A stretch of 64,000 bases of DNA from Pedobacter sp. PF22-3 (GTDB taxonomy: Bacteria > Bacteroidota > Bacteroidia > Sphingobacteriales > Sphingobacteriaceae): contig NZ_JAPIVP010000001.1 in assembly GCF_026239555.1 (NCBI RefSeq), positions 62,001 through 126,000 of the forward strand, read 5' to 3'. Below, piece after piece: positions 17,528-26,408 of the stretch; positions within the stretch are counted from its first letter, which is position 1; every line of letters begins with the position of its first letter. The translations under genes were made by a program, and so were the position numbers. The notes beneath the pieces were generated by a model. The model was not told the origin of the DNA. It ran no database searches and worked only from the letters and a program-made list of their open reading frames with translations.

Positions 17528-18628
17528 CTAAATTGATCCTTTTTTAACCAATTTATATTCGATTACCGGTTTACCACGTGTACCACCATCATTAGAAATA
17601 AAGCTGTTAAATTTAAGCTTGTATACGTTTCCAGATCCGTCTTTAACAAGGAAAAAAGTATCTGATTTAACGCCTATTGGAGTTGTAATACCATTAACTG
17701 TTACTGGTTGTGTAAGTCTCCAATTTGAACCAATTACGTCCCGTGCAGAAGAAAAAGTAACGACTGATAGATCAGCTTCTCCAAATGTGGCATAAGATTT
17801 TGTACTTGTAGCAACGGCAGTTGCAGTAACACCAGCAAGTTTATTAATGAATACTAAATCAGAAAAATTATATGGAACAAGATCGCTACCAAAGGTTGTC
17901 TTGTAAACAGAATATGTCCATACCAGGTCCCAGTTTGCTTTTTCTGGTTCCACACTTACAACAGCACCATTATTAAGTGATACAAATTTGAAATTAAAAT
18001 TTCCGTCTTTTGGTATATCAATAGTCGTAAAATTGGCGGTTTCTTTGATTTTTCCATATTGCAAAGTGTAACCTCCAGACGTATTTCTGGTTACTTTTAG
18101 TTTTATCCATGATTTCACTGCACTACCACCACCTGTACCACGGTTTAGAATAATCACTTTATTTTCTGTAGCTGTAGCGGAGATAGCTGGAATCACCGTG
18201 TTGGAAAGATTAGCATCAATGGCATCAAAAAAAGCAAAGTGGGCAGGTAGTGGACTAGCCTGACTAACAGCAAGCGTTAATCCCAAAGTATCAGCTTCTC
18301 CAACAGTTGCAAGACTGGCATTTGCCTTAGTAATTACCTTGGCGCCTGCGCTAGTGGTATTATTCAAAATAACTCTAAAATCAGCTCCGCTGTAAAAGCC
18401 TAAATCCCATGATGTTCTCGCTACAGATGTTTGCTTATCTTTGCTAAAATCTACATAAACGCTGTTTCCGGCTGCACTTCCTGCTTCTGCACCGATTAAA
18501 CCATTGAGCGTTAAGGTGCTACCATCAGAAGGCGGAACAACAATTATGGGTTCATCTGTATTCTTTTTACAAGATGTAAAAATTATCGCAAACAAAGCGA
18601 CAGCGATCATTGAGTTGAGTTTATTCAT
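17528..18628 (-). CDS. HmuY-like heme-binding lipoprotein
   Basis: The protein has 366 residues. Lipobox FTSC with Cys20 makes it a lipoprotein, probably surface exposed. The HmuY pattern is visible: VYVDFSKDKQTSV near 60-72, SWDLGFYSGADFRVILNN near 79-96, and a repeat of the same theme in the second half (WDLVWTYSVYKT near 233-244), giving two HmuY-type halves. HmuY proteins capture heme and pass it to the TonB receptor HmuR. It is the second gene of a two-gene unit, 23 bases after the receptor gene. Heme as ligand follows from family and context; the ligating residues cannot be assigned. Confidence 0.8.
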   Translation of the reverse strand: MNKLNSMIAVALFAIIFTSCKKNTDEPIIVVPPSDGSTLTLNGLIGAEAGSAAGNSVYVDFSKDKQTSVARTSWDLGFYSGADFRVILNNTTSAGAKVITKANASLATVGEADTLGLTLAVSQASPLPAHFAFFDAIDANLSNTVIPAISATATENKVIILNRGTGGGSAVKSWIKLKVTRNTSGGYTLQYGKIKETANFTTIDIPKDGNFNFKFVSLNNGAVVSVEPEKANWDLVWTYSVYKTTFGSDLVPYNFSDLVFINKLAGVTATAVATSTKSYATFGEADLSVVTFSSARDVIGSNWRLTQPVTVNGITTPIGVKSDTFFLVKDGSGNVYKLKFNSFISNDGGTRGKPVIEYKLVKKGSI

Positions 18629-18651
18629 TTTGCTTAATTATATAATTTATG

Positions 18652-20727
18652 TTAAATTCTATTCCAGTTATAAGTTAGTCCAAGTACATATGAGCGACCA
18701 TAACTGTAAGGTACTGCTGCACCGCCCGTACTGTGTGCACCGCCAGAAGCTGTTGAAGTATTGCTAAGTTGGGTTACATTAAACAGGTTTTTAACGCCTG
18801 CGTTTATGGATAAGGATTTGAACAGGTTTTTGTTGAACATTAAATCAGCTGTATGGAAAGAACCAATTTTTACCAGTTTTGCTGTAGAGGCATTGTTTTC
18901 TGTAGTAAGCTGATAGCTCGGTAAACTACCTGTATATTTGTAAAATAAGCTGATGCTTCCGCTAATTTTTGGAAAAGTATAGGAAATGTTCGAATTTACT
19001 TCTGTAGCCCAGGCAAATTCAGGCGTTTGTAGGTTACCATTCTCGCTTAAATCATTATATCTGCCGATGTAGGATACACCAAGCGAAACCTGCAAATTTT
19101 TTCTAATTGTGAGCGCATTGTCTAAAGTGCCACCTGCTGTTTTGTACTTAGACACATTGATTAAAGTGGTTACGGAATTATTAGTAGGAGATAAGCCAAA
19201 ATCAATTCTGTTCTTAACCAGATTGTAAAAACCAGTTAAAGTAGTGCGGAATTCGACATGCTGATCGTGAAGGCCTGTCCATACCAAAGAGCCGTTAAAA
19301 CTGTTCGATTCTTCTGCCTTTAAATCAGGGTTGCCCAAAATATTATGACTGGCATCAACAAAATCATAATACAGTTCCCTTAACGCCGGAGATCGGAAAC
19401 CTTTGGCATAAGCCAAACGCAGATCAAGGTTCTTGGTTAAGATCAATTTCGCATTTAGTGAGGGAATTACCGGAGGTGCACCGTAAACTGAATTTTTAAT
19501 AAATCGCAATCCCGGTCTGATGTTTATCACATCTCCTGATCTAATTTCAGCTGTAACAAAAGCGGCATAATCGTTAATTACAGGAGAACCACTTATTCTT
19601 TGTCCGCTGGCAGCATCACGATTATATTCGAAACCTGGTTGAAATGATACCAAATTATTCAGGATATAAACAGCTGTTGCCCTAAAAATGGCAGAATTAA
19701 ACCTGGCAATATCCTGTTCGCCTGCACCGGTTGATAATACCGCTGTATTATTGGTAAAATCGTGGATAACGGTTTTGGTGGCACGATCCAGCTTAGTAAA
19801 ACCTGCAATAGCCGATAACTGCAGTTTATTGCTGATTTTATATGCCGATTGAAACTGTTGGGTGTAGCGGTGTGTGGTATAAGTTTGTAGCAAACCTTTA
19901 AAACTATTTGGGTTTAAACCAGCCCGCACATCAATATCTTCCCTTAATCCATCCAAACGATACCAGATGTTGAAGTGCTGATTTTGGTAGCCGATTTTGG
20001 TATTAGCCAAATATTGTTCTTTTGGTTTCCACCGATTCGTAACTGCGGCAACTTCTTGTATGGTAGCCGTTTTGTCTGCTACATTCCAGCCACCAAAATC
20101 ATTATGGGTAAAGCCTGCCAGTACACTCCAATTATTGTTTTTCCAATTGGCAGTGATGTGCTGTAGATGATTTCCTCTTCCTGATAAAGCTTCATACTCT
20201 TTTCCTGCAGTCTCTTCCTGAACCCGGGCCGATAAATTTAAAGACTGTTTACCAGGATTTTTGGTTATAATATTAATCACGCCGGCCAATGCATCAGCCC
20301 CATACACAACAGACATCGGGCCTTCTACAATTTCAATCCGCTCAACCGTATTAATGTCTATCTGATTCAAACTTTCGCGTGTATCTGATCGATCAACCAT
20401 AGGTACACCATCTAAAAGTATTTTTACATTTCTACCTGTCATCCCCATTAAAGAAACATCAGTTGTGCCTAAGGTTAAATCATTACTAAACCGAAAACCG
20501 AGTTCAGTATTTAAAATCTGTTGTACATTGTTTGCTGCCCTTAGCCTAATCCGTTCTGCACTGATCGTTCTCACGTTGTATACCGAATTTCTTAAGGTCT
20601 GTGGACCATATTGCCCAGTAATTACTACATCTTTTAAATCATTTGCCTTTGTTGTATCCACTTTAGTTTCCTGAGCGACAGCAATAAATCCATAAAGCGA
20701 TAAAGCAATTGATAAATATATTTTCAT
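18652..20727 (-). CDS. TonB-dependent heme receptor (HmuR-like)
   Basis: The protein has 691 residues with a signal peptide at about 1-18 (cleavage after AVAQ). The plug domain (about 30-150) has the NDLKDVVITG TonB-box-like start, LLDGVPMVDR near 109-118 and IEIVEGPMSVVYGADALAGVINIITK split across 131-156. The beta-barrel follows, with LAYAKGFRSPALRELYYDF near 439-457 and DLRLAYAKGFRSP-type strands, ending in an aromatic-rich last strand (YVLGLTYNWNRI). It transports its ligand across the outer membrane using TonB energy. Pairing with a HmuY-like lipoprotein points to heme. No carboxypeptidase-like N-terminal extension is present, unlike SusC types. Confidence 0.87.
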   Translation of the reverse strand: MKIYLSIALSLYGFIAVAQETKVDTTKANDLKDVVITGQYGPQTLRNSVYNVRTISAERIRLRAANNVQQILNTELGFRFSNDLTLGTTDVSLMGMTGRNVKILLDGVPMVDRSDTRESLNQIDINTVERIEIVEGPMSVVYGADALAGVINIITKNPGKQSLNLSARVQEETAGKEYEALSGRGNHLQHITANWKNNNWSVLAGFTHNDFGGWNVADKTATIQEVAAVTNRWKPKEQYLANTKIGYQNQHFNIWYRLDGLREDIDVRAGLNPNSFKGLLQTYTTHRYTQQFQSAYKISNKLQLSAIAGFTKLDRATKTVIHDFTNNTAVLSTGAGEQDIARFNSAIFRATAVYILNNLVSFQPGFEYNRDAASGQRISGSPVINDYAAFVTAEIRSGDVINIRPGLRFIKNSVYGAPPVIPSLNAKLILTKNLDLRLAYAKGFRSPALRELYYDFVDASHNILGNPDLKAEESNSFNGSLVWTGLHDQHVEFRTTLTGFYNLVKNRIDFGLSPTNNSVTTLINVSKYKTAGGTLDNALTIRKNLQVSLGVSYIGRYNDLSENGNLQTPEFAWATEVNSNISYTFPKISGSISLFYKYTGSLPSYQLTTENNASTAKLVKIGSFHTADLMFNKNLFKSLSINAGVKNLFNVTQLSNTSTASGGAHSTGGAAVPYSYGRSYVLGLTYNWNRI

Positions 20728-20774
20728 TTATTTAGACTAATTATAAATAATTATGCAAATTTGTAGATAATCAC

Positions 20775-20818
20775 AAACGGCAGATAACGTTAAACGGATA
20801 ATTAATACCGCGAAACGG
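20775..20818. promoter_or_regulatory. Three AAACGG direct repeats between hmuR and araC
   Basis: AAACGG occurs at 20775-20780, 20792-20797 and 20813-20818, all in the same direction, spaced 17 and 21 bases, in the 96-base divergent promoter region. Direct repeats at about two helical turns fit an AraC-type activator site. The adjacent AraC gene is the natural candidate to bind here and control the heme uptake genes. Confidence 0.4.
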
Positions 20819-20823
20819 ATTAA

Positions 20824-21765
20824 ATGAATATGGAAATTAAACTCTCAACGTACCCGAAACGAACAGTTATTTATGAATGTAAATACATTGAAAATTTTAA
20901 TGCGGCTAAAGATGTAGAAGATACGGTAATGGATTTGGCTATCGGTCGAGTCAGTTTAAATATAATCCAAAAGTGGTTTAGCGGGATTCACATTACTATT
21001 GCGGAGATTAACCCTCAACAGGATGAAAGCTTTTGCCTTGAATGTTCTCAACATCATATTGGCTTTTTATTTTGTTTGAACGGTGCTATGAGTTATTGTA
21101 ATAGCAATCAACAAGCTAATTTTTTATCGCTGGTTAAAAATGAGCAGGATTTTAACATAGGCCGGGTTAAATCTATCATATTTAATGTAAAAGAGAAAAC
21201 CAGATACGTTTACATACAGCTCACAGAGCAGTATTTTGGCCAGGTAACAGGCAAAGAACCTATTTACAATATTAAAACGGTAATCCACAAAGCGATTAGC
21301 CCAGAAATTGGGCTGGTATTGCAGCAAATTATTCAGCCCAAGTACGAGGGGAGGGTAAAACGCCTATTTCTGGAAGCCAGGATATTCGACTTGATCATTG
21401 CTTATTTTAATCAACTACCAGAGAAAGAAACACGCGTAATAAAAAAAGATGACATAGAGAAAATTATGTTAGCTAAACAATTGGTAGAGTGCGATTTACA
21501 AAAACCGAATTCTTTAACAGCGTTATCGCGTAAAGTGGGCATTAACGATTATAAACTTAAAATAGGTTTTAAAGAACTAACCGGACATACTGTATTTGGG
21601 TATCTGTATAAAATCAGAATGGAAAAAGCCCACCATCTGCTATCCAAGGAAAAGAAAACTGTAAATGAAGTTTCTTTTTTGGTGGGCTATAAAAATGCAC
21701 AACATTTCATTACCGCCTTTAAAAAGCAATATCATATTTTACCCGGAAGTTTAAACAAAACTTAA
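20824..21765 (+). CDS. AraC-family transcriptional regulator (PchR-like)
   Basis: The protein has 313 residues. The C-terminal 95 hold two helix-turn-helix units: LTALSRKVGINDYKLKIGFKEL near 237-258 and VNEVSFLVGYKNAQHFITAFKK near 280-301, ending in the PGSL tail usual in AraC proteins. The N-terminal half has the beta-rich sensor of PchR-like regulators (WFSGIHITIAE near 51). PchR relatives bind a siderophore or metal chelate and activate the matching receptor gene. Divergent placement next to the HmuR/HmuY pair suggests control of heme uptake. A second Met at codon 3 could also start it. Confidence 0.87.
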   Translation: MNMEIKLSTYPKRTVIYECKYIENFNAAKDVEDTVMDLAIGRVSLNIIQKWFSGIHITIAEINPQQDESFCLECSQHHIGFLFCLNGAMSYCNSNQQANFLSLVKNEQDFNIGRVKSIIFNVKEKTRYVYIQLTEQYFGQVTGKEPIYNIKTVIHKAISPEIGLVLQQIIQPKYEGRVKRLFLEARIFDLIIAYFNQLPEKETRVIKKDDIEKIMLAKQLVECDLQKPNSLTALSRKVGINDYKLKIGFKELTGHTVFGYLYKIRMEKAHHLLSKEKKTVNEVSFLVGYKNAQHFITAFKKQYHILPGSLNKT

Positions 21766-21775
21766 AAATGCAGCG

Positions 21776-21785
21776 CAAACGTTTG
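21776..21785. promoter_or_regulatory. CAAACGTTTG palindrome, 3' side of the LacI gene
   Basis: A perfect 10-bp palindrome with central CG, the style of LacI/GalR-family operators, lies one base beyond the stop of the LacI gene. An identical copy is upstream of that gene at 22862. The flanks GCG before and TTTA after are partly shared with the other copy in inverted orientation. Confidence 0.45.
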
Positions 21786-21786
21786 T

Positions 21787-22803
21787 TTATGCGCTTACGT
21801 CATTTATAATCAGATCGGCATCTACAATCGTATTGTAATAGGCCTGGTGCTTAACATTAGGGCTATGAATAAGATCTAATAGGATATTGATAGCCTTTTG
21901 ACCCTGCAAATATGGATATTGCTCTACCGATGCGATAGGTGAATGATCTAAATAACTGATAATAGGTAAATTTGCATAACTCACAATATCAAAATTGTGA
22001 ACTACATTCAGCTTTTTGAGGTATTTAATCAGAAATAGTGCTACATAATCATTAAATGCTACGATAGCTGTTGGTTTTCTTTTATGGTTTAAAAACTTTT
22101 CGACAGCATCTATGGTACCCTGTTCAGTCAAATCGCAATTTACGATCAATGATGGATCGAATTTTAAGCGGTTAAAAGTAATAGCCTGTTTGTAACCATC
22201 TTTGCGCTCCGCACTCGCATATAAAGTATTGGGTCCATTAATCATTCCAATGCTTCTGTGTCCTTTTCTTAAAAGATAGTTCACTGCTTTAACAGTTGCA
22301 GTTTCTAAGCTACAGGCAACGTAATGTACATTCTTGAATGGTGGTATCCGATCAAAAAATACAATGGGTATATTAAATGAATTAAGTTTTTCGAAATGAT
22401 CAAAATTAGAAGTGTCTTTACTGATGGATACCAATAAACCATCAACACGTTGATTTTTCATTTTTTCAACAAGCTTTACTTCCAGCTCATAACGATCGTG
22501 CGACTGTGCAAAAATTACGGTATAATTTTTCTTGATCGCCTCATCTTCAATTGCAGAAATTGCGATGGAAAAAAAATGTTCTGATAACTCTGGTAAAATT
22601 ACGCCAATGGTATAGGTTTTTCCTTTTTGAAAAAGAATGGCAGCCTTGTTAGGCTCGTAGTTTAGCGACTTGGCCAGCTGCTTAATTTTTTCCCTCGTAA
22701 CCGCCCCAATACTCGGATGATCGTGCAATCCCCTCGAAACACTGGATGGAGAAATGTTTAAGATTCTGGCTATTTCTTTGATGGTTGTTGGTTTCGACTG
22801 CAT
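21787..22803 (-). CDS. LacI-family transcriptional regulator
   Basis: The protein has 338 residues. The N-terminal helix-turn-helix TIKEIARILNISPSSVSRGL (residues 7-26) and hinge helix near YEPNKAA (50-56) are followed by a periplasmic-binding-protein-like sensor with TIGVILPELSEHFFS near 66, GLLVSI near 121 and VDAVEKFLNHKRKPTAIVAFND near 228 (first residues approximate). It should repress or activate a sugar-use gene set in response to a sugar. No sugar-use operon is adjacent, so targets are elsewhere or the gene mainly controls itself. The copies of CAAACGTTTG on both sides are likely its operators. Confidence 0.9.
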   Translation of the reverse strand: MQSKPTTIKEIARILNISPSSVSRGLHDHPSIGAVTREKIKQLAKSLNYEPNKAAILFQKGKTYTIGVILPELSEHFFSIAISAIEDEAIKKNYTVIFAQSHDRYELEVKLVEKMKNQRVDGLLVSISKDTSNFDHFEKLNSFNIPIVFFDRIPPFKNVHYVACSLETATVKAVNYLLRKGHRSIGMINGPNTLYASAERKDGYKQAITFNRLKFDPSLIVNCDLTEQGTIDAVEKFLNHKRKPTAIVAFNDYVALFLIKYLKKLNVVHNFDIVSYANLPIISYLDHSPIASVEQYPYLQGQKAINILLDLIHSPNVKHQAYYNTIVDADLIINDVSA

Positions 22804-22861
22804 CTTGCCTACTAAACTACTACATTAAAATTGCTTCAATATATAATAATACAAAATTAAT

Positions 22862-22871
22862 CAAACGTTTG
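22862..22871. promoter_or_regulatory. CAAACGTTTG palindrome upstream of the LacI gene
   Basis: The same perfect 10-bp palindrome as at 21776, here 58 bases before the LacI start codon on the minus strand. This position fits autoregulation. Confidence 0.5.
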
Positions 22872-23017
22872 CGTTGTTTTCTCCTTACTTTCATAATGTC
22901 TTATTTAAAAAAGAGTGATAAGTGATCGTGCTTTAACCTGTAATCCATACGTCATATATACAGCGCCGAATTCATTTTTAAAATCATATTCATATTTTGG
23001 CTTCTTCAATTTTAAAA

Positions 23018-24112
23018 ATGATCATCATATACATTTTAATTTTTATCGTCACTGCATTCCTCATTATAACCAACCTTCCTGTTTTTGGGCGTTTGCCCAA
23101 AGGATTACGGCTAGAAAAAATCCGCAACCTGAGTAACTATCGTGATGGTGCCCTGCAAAACGAGTCGTTAACATTAATGCAGCCAGAAGGCGTAAGTTTT
23201 TTTAAGATATTAAATGCATTCTTTTTCGAAAAACATCCTAATAAGGCACCAGGTAAGGCACTTCCATACATTTTGCCTAACATCAACGGTAGCCCTAAGG
23301 GCGATGCTCCTGAAATGATCTGGTTTGGACATTCATCTTACCTGATTAAAATAAATGGTTTAAGGATTCTGGTTGATCCTATATTCAGCAAAACGCCTTC
23401 ACCATTTTCATTTATCGGGAGTAAGGCTTTTTTGGGTACCGAAATGGTAAAGGCTGAAGAATTTAAAAATATAGATGTCCTCATTATCACCCACGATCAT
23501 TATGATCATCTGGATTATGAAAGCATTTTAAAAATCGCTCCAGAAGTTAAAAGCATTGTGACTTCGCTTGGCGTAGGTTCACATCTTGAACGTTGGAAAA
23601 TTAATAAAGAAAAGATCAATGAACTGAGCTGGAACGAATCAATAACACTGTTTAACAGTTTACAATTAACAGCAGTTCCGGCCAGGCATTTTACCGGGAG
23701 AAAGTTTAAAAGGAATCAAACGCTTTGGTCGGCCTTCGTATTGAAAACGGATAATTTCCGACTTTTTTTGGGCGGCGATTCTGGTTATGATGCACACTTT
23801 GCCAAAATAGGTGAGGAGCACGGTCCTTTTGATTTAGCTCTGCTAGAATGTGGACAGTACAATGCTTACTGGCCATATATCCATATGTTTCCGGAAGAGA
23901 CAGTACAGGCCGCAATCGATTTAAAAGCGAAAATTTTAATGCCGGTGCATTGGGGTAAATTCAGCTTGGCCATGCATCCCTGGAATGAGCCTGTTAAAAG
24001 GTTGGTTTTAGCTGCAGCGGCGAAAAAACTTCCATTAGTTACCCCGAAATTGGGTGAAACCATCATTTTAAACGAATATTTACCAACGGAAAATTGGTGG
24101 CTAAAAGAATAA
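23018..24112 (+). CDS. Membrane-anchored MBL-fold hydrolase (NAPE-PLD/UlaG-like)
   Basis: From the ATG at 23018 the protein has 364 residues; a TTG at 22997 would add seven. A hydrophobic segment at 1-22 should anchor it to the inner membrane. The metallo-beta-lactamase fold shows WFGHSSYLIKINGLRILVDP near 102-121, the zinc motif THDHYDH at 158-164, PARHFTGR near 225 and GGDSGYD near 252, with a late MPVHWGKF for the last metal ligand. These match the NAPE-hydrolysing phospholipase D branch, so a phospholipid or lipid-like phosphodiester substrate is plausible. The ORF is alone in its neighbourhood. Confidence 0.83.
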   Translation: MIIIYILIFIVTAFLIITNLPVFGRLPKGLRLEKIRNLSNYRDGALQNESLTLMQPEGVSFFKILNAFFFEKHPNKAPGKALPYILPNINGSPKGDAPEMIWFGHSSYLIKINGLRILVDPIFSKTPSPFSFIGSKAFLGTEMVKAEEFKNIDVLIITHDHYDHLDYESILKIAPEVKSIVTSLGVGSHLERWKINKEKINELSWNESITLFNSLQLTAVPARHFTGRKFKRNQTLWSAFVLKTDNFRLFLGGDSGYDAHFAKIGEEHGPFDLALLECGQYNAYWPYIHMFPEETVQAAIDLKAKILMPVHWGKFSLAMHPWNEPVKRLVLAAAAKKLPLVTPKLGETIILNEYLPTENWWLKE

Positions 24113-24164
24113 AAACTAAACAATAATTGTACTGGGGTGTTTAATACCAAAATCAAATACAATT

Positions 24165-24527
24165 ATGAAAACTGATCTTGTAGAAATTTTTCAGACCATT
24201 AGAGCCGGATTACAGCCCTATGCTACTCGCGGATATACGGTACACGAAAATTCAGAAAACGGATATGATCTGTACAGTGAAAAAAATATTGAACTAAACG
24301 GGGAAAAAATAACCGAGCGCTTTTTTGCAGGTGTTTACATCAATGGAGATGCCGTTGAAGTTAAAATCAATACAGATGAATTTTCTGCAGAAAACCATGA
24401 TTTATCCGATTTTGGCAATAAAAAGGCGGGTTTAGGAATTTCGGCTCTTGATGATGAAAAGTTAAAGGAAGTAGAAACTTTAATAGAGATTATTAATACG
24501 AACTTCAAAGAAAAAGAATGGATTTAA
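24165..24527 (+). CDS. Hypothetical protein, 120 residues
   Basis: I do not recognise a family. The 120-residue product is acidic, soluble and lacks a signal peptide or cysteine. It has a probable alpha/beta pattern: a helical start, strands around YTVHENSENGYDLYS and a middle strand pair around RFFAGVYINGDAVEVKIN, then an acidic helix at the end. It lies 52 bases after the MBL gene and 52 before the next gene on the same strand. The start has an ATG with A-rich upstream sequence, as usual in this phylum. Confidence 0.65.
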   Translation: MKTDLVEIFQTIRAGLQPYATRGYTVHENSENGYDLYSEKNIELNGEKITERFFAGVYINGDAVEVKINTDEFSAENHDLSDFGNKKAGLGISALDDEKLKEVETLIEIINTNFKEKEWI

Positions 24528-24579
24528 CAATCTGATGGTTAAATTTGCAGTAGATATTTTCTGAATAACATTCTACCGA

Positions 24580-25362
24580 TTGAATAATTTAACTTTTGAC
24601 AATAACTGGCACCATCAATTTAGTTTGGCTCTTGCTGATCATAAAATTGGGTGCTTTTTTTTTACAGAAGATGGGTTTCAGTTATTGAAAATTGACCATA
24701 AGCTCATTATCCATCTGGTTAGTTTAAAAAACAGCTTTATTCCAGAAGATTTTAATATACTACAGGAAAGGCATGATCAAAAAGGTATCAAACTCATTCA
24801 TCTTTGGGAAGACCTCTGGTTATCAAAACCAGATCAGGTATTAGCAAGAATAAAATCTTTGCTCGGTAGAAATAGCCGCATTCATGGCAGAAAAACCAAA
24901 ATAGCAAAAATTACCAAACCAGTTGCCGATTCTTTTTTAAATGAAAATCATTTGCAGGGAACTGTAACCAGCCGTTATAAAATTGGTTTGTTTGAAAAAG
25001 ATCAACTGGTAGCTGTTGCTACTTTTTCGGCATTACGCAAAATGAACCATACCGAAAATTATAAATCCGCAGAGCTGATCAGGTTTGCAGTTAAAGCAGA
25101 ATATTCCATCACCGGCGGATTAAGTAAACTAATTTCATACTTTGCCACAACGTATCAACCTAATGACTTAATGACTTATGCAGATCGGGATTGGTCTGCA
25201 GGAGCGGCCTATATTAAACTGGGCTTTAAGCAAACGGCCGTTTTAGCACCTCAGATTTATGTACTGGATGAAAACCTGAACCGTCAGCTTAAAAAAGATG
25301 ACCAGGCTTTTGCAAATGAGGTATTTAATACAGGAAGTTTAAAATTTATTCTTCAATTTTAA
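24580..25362 (+). CDS. Phage-type protein with GNAT-like C-terminal domain
   Basis: The 260-residue protein starts at TTG 24580; no in-frame ATG is near and a stop lies six codons upstream. Residues 110-250 show the pattern NENHLQGTVTSRYKIGLF, ELIRFAVK, GGLSKLISYF, TYADRDWSAGAAYIKLGF, known from phage proteins linked to homing endonucleases, with a fold like GNAT acetyltransferases. Residues 60-95 (GIKLIHLWEDLWLSKPDQVLARIKSLLG in short pieces) resemble the end of a Vsr/PD-(D/E)XK-type nuclease domain. The catalytic core of that nuclease cannot be confirmed. It overlaps miaA by one base (TAATG), so it is translated together with it. Function is unknown. Confidence 0.65.
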   Translation: MNNLTFDNNWHHQFSLALADHKIGCFFFTEDGFQLLKIDHKLIIHLVSLKNSFIPEDFNILQERHDQKGIKLIHLWEDLWLSKPDQVLARIKSLLGRNSRIHGRKTKIAKITKPVADSFLNENHLQGTVTSRYKIGLFEKDQLVAVATFSALRKMNHTENYKSAELIRFAVKAEYSITGGLSKLISYFATTYQPNDLMTYADRDWSAGAAYIKLGFKQTAVLAPQIYVLDENLNRQLKKDDQAFANEVFNTGSLKFILQF

Positions 25363-26300
25363 TGGATCAGCATAATCTTATCATCATTTTAGGAGCCACC
25401 GCTTCTGGGAAAACCAAACTGGCTGTAAGCGTAGCGGATGCTTTAAATGGAGAAATTATCAGTGCCGATAGCCGTCAGGTATTTAAAAGAATGGATATTG
25501 GTACCGGTAAAGATCTGCAAGAGTATCATATCAACGGCAATACCATTCCACATCATTTAATTGATATTTTAGCACCCGGTGAACGTTATCATGTAGATGC
25601 TTTTAAAAACGATTTTTACCAGGCATTTGAATCCGTAACGCAAAAAAACAGGATACCAATTCTTTGTGGTGGAACAGGCATGTATATCCACAGCCTTTTG
25701 CAGCGCCAAAACTATACCGCAGTTCCGGTCAATCAATCCTTAAGAGATCGATTAGATTTATTATCAAAAGAAGAGTTGATTTTAACGTTGCAAACTGATG
25801 AAAGCCAAAGTACCGATCATGTTGATCTATCATCAAAAAAAAGATTGATCCGGGCAATAGAGATAGCAGATTATTTGAAAGATCACACATTGGAAGCTGT
25901 AGACCGACCAGTTCTTAAACCGATTATTTTTGGATTGAAGAATGAAGTTGAAGTAACCAGAGCTAAAATTCTAAACAGACTGGACGAAAGATTCAGAGCA
26001 GGCTTAATAGAAGAGGTAATACAATTAATTAAAGAAGGTATTAGCAAAGATATATTAATCTTCTACGGACTGGAATACAAATTTATTGTGAATTACCTTG
26101 ATGGATTATTGACCTTTGAAGAATTAAAAATAAAACTCGGTACCGCCATTTGTCAGTACGCAAAAAGACAAAATACCTTTTTTAGAAAAATGGAAAAGGA
26201 CAATGTGGAGATTATTTGGCTTGATGCCGCTGCAACAACAAACCAATTAAAACAGAAGATTCTTGAAAAAGTTTCAGTTAATAAAAAATTAACATCATAA
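25362..26300 (+). CDS. miaA: tRNA dimethylallyltransferase
   Basis: The protein has 312 residues. The P-loop GATASGKT is at 11-18, followed by ISADSRQVFKRMDIGTGK near 34-51, HHLIDILAPGERYHVDAF near 63-80 and CGGTGMYIHSLL near 100. MiaA transfers a dimethylallyl group to A37 of tRNAs reading UNN codons, the first step to ms2i6A. The start is fixed by the one-base overlap with the previous gene. Full length with all blocks is present. Confidence 0.95.
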   Translation: MDQHNLIIILGATASGKTKLAVSVADALNGEIISADSRQVFKRMDIGTGKDLQEYHINGNTIPHHLIDILAPGERYHVDAFKNDFYQAFESVTQKNRIPILCGGTGMYIHSLLQRQNYTAVPVNQSLRDRLDLLSKEELILTLQTDESQSTDHVDLSSKKRLIRAIEIADYLKDHTLEAVDRPVLKPIIFGLKNEVEVTRAKILNRLDERFRAGLIEEVIQLIKEGISKDILIFYGLEYKFIVNYLDGLLTFEELKIKLGTAICQYAKRQNTFFRKMEKDNVEIIWLDAAATTNQLKQKILEKVSVNKKLTS

Positions 26301-26408
26301 GCTCATTTTGGCTTATTTATCTCCTAAATTGTATCTAAAGTACCCTTTTGGCACAACCTTTGTGTTTATTGATTCATATTATTTTAACACAATAACAATA
26401 TCTTAAAC

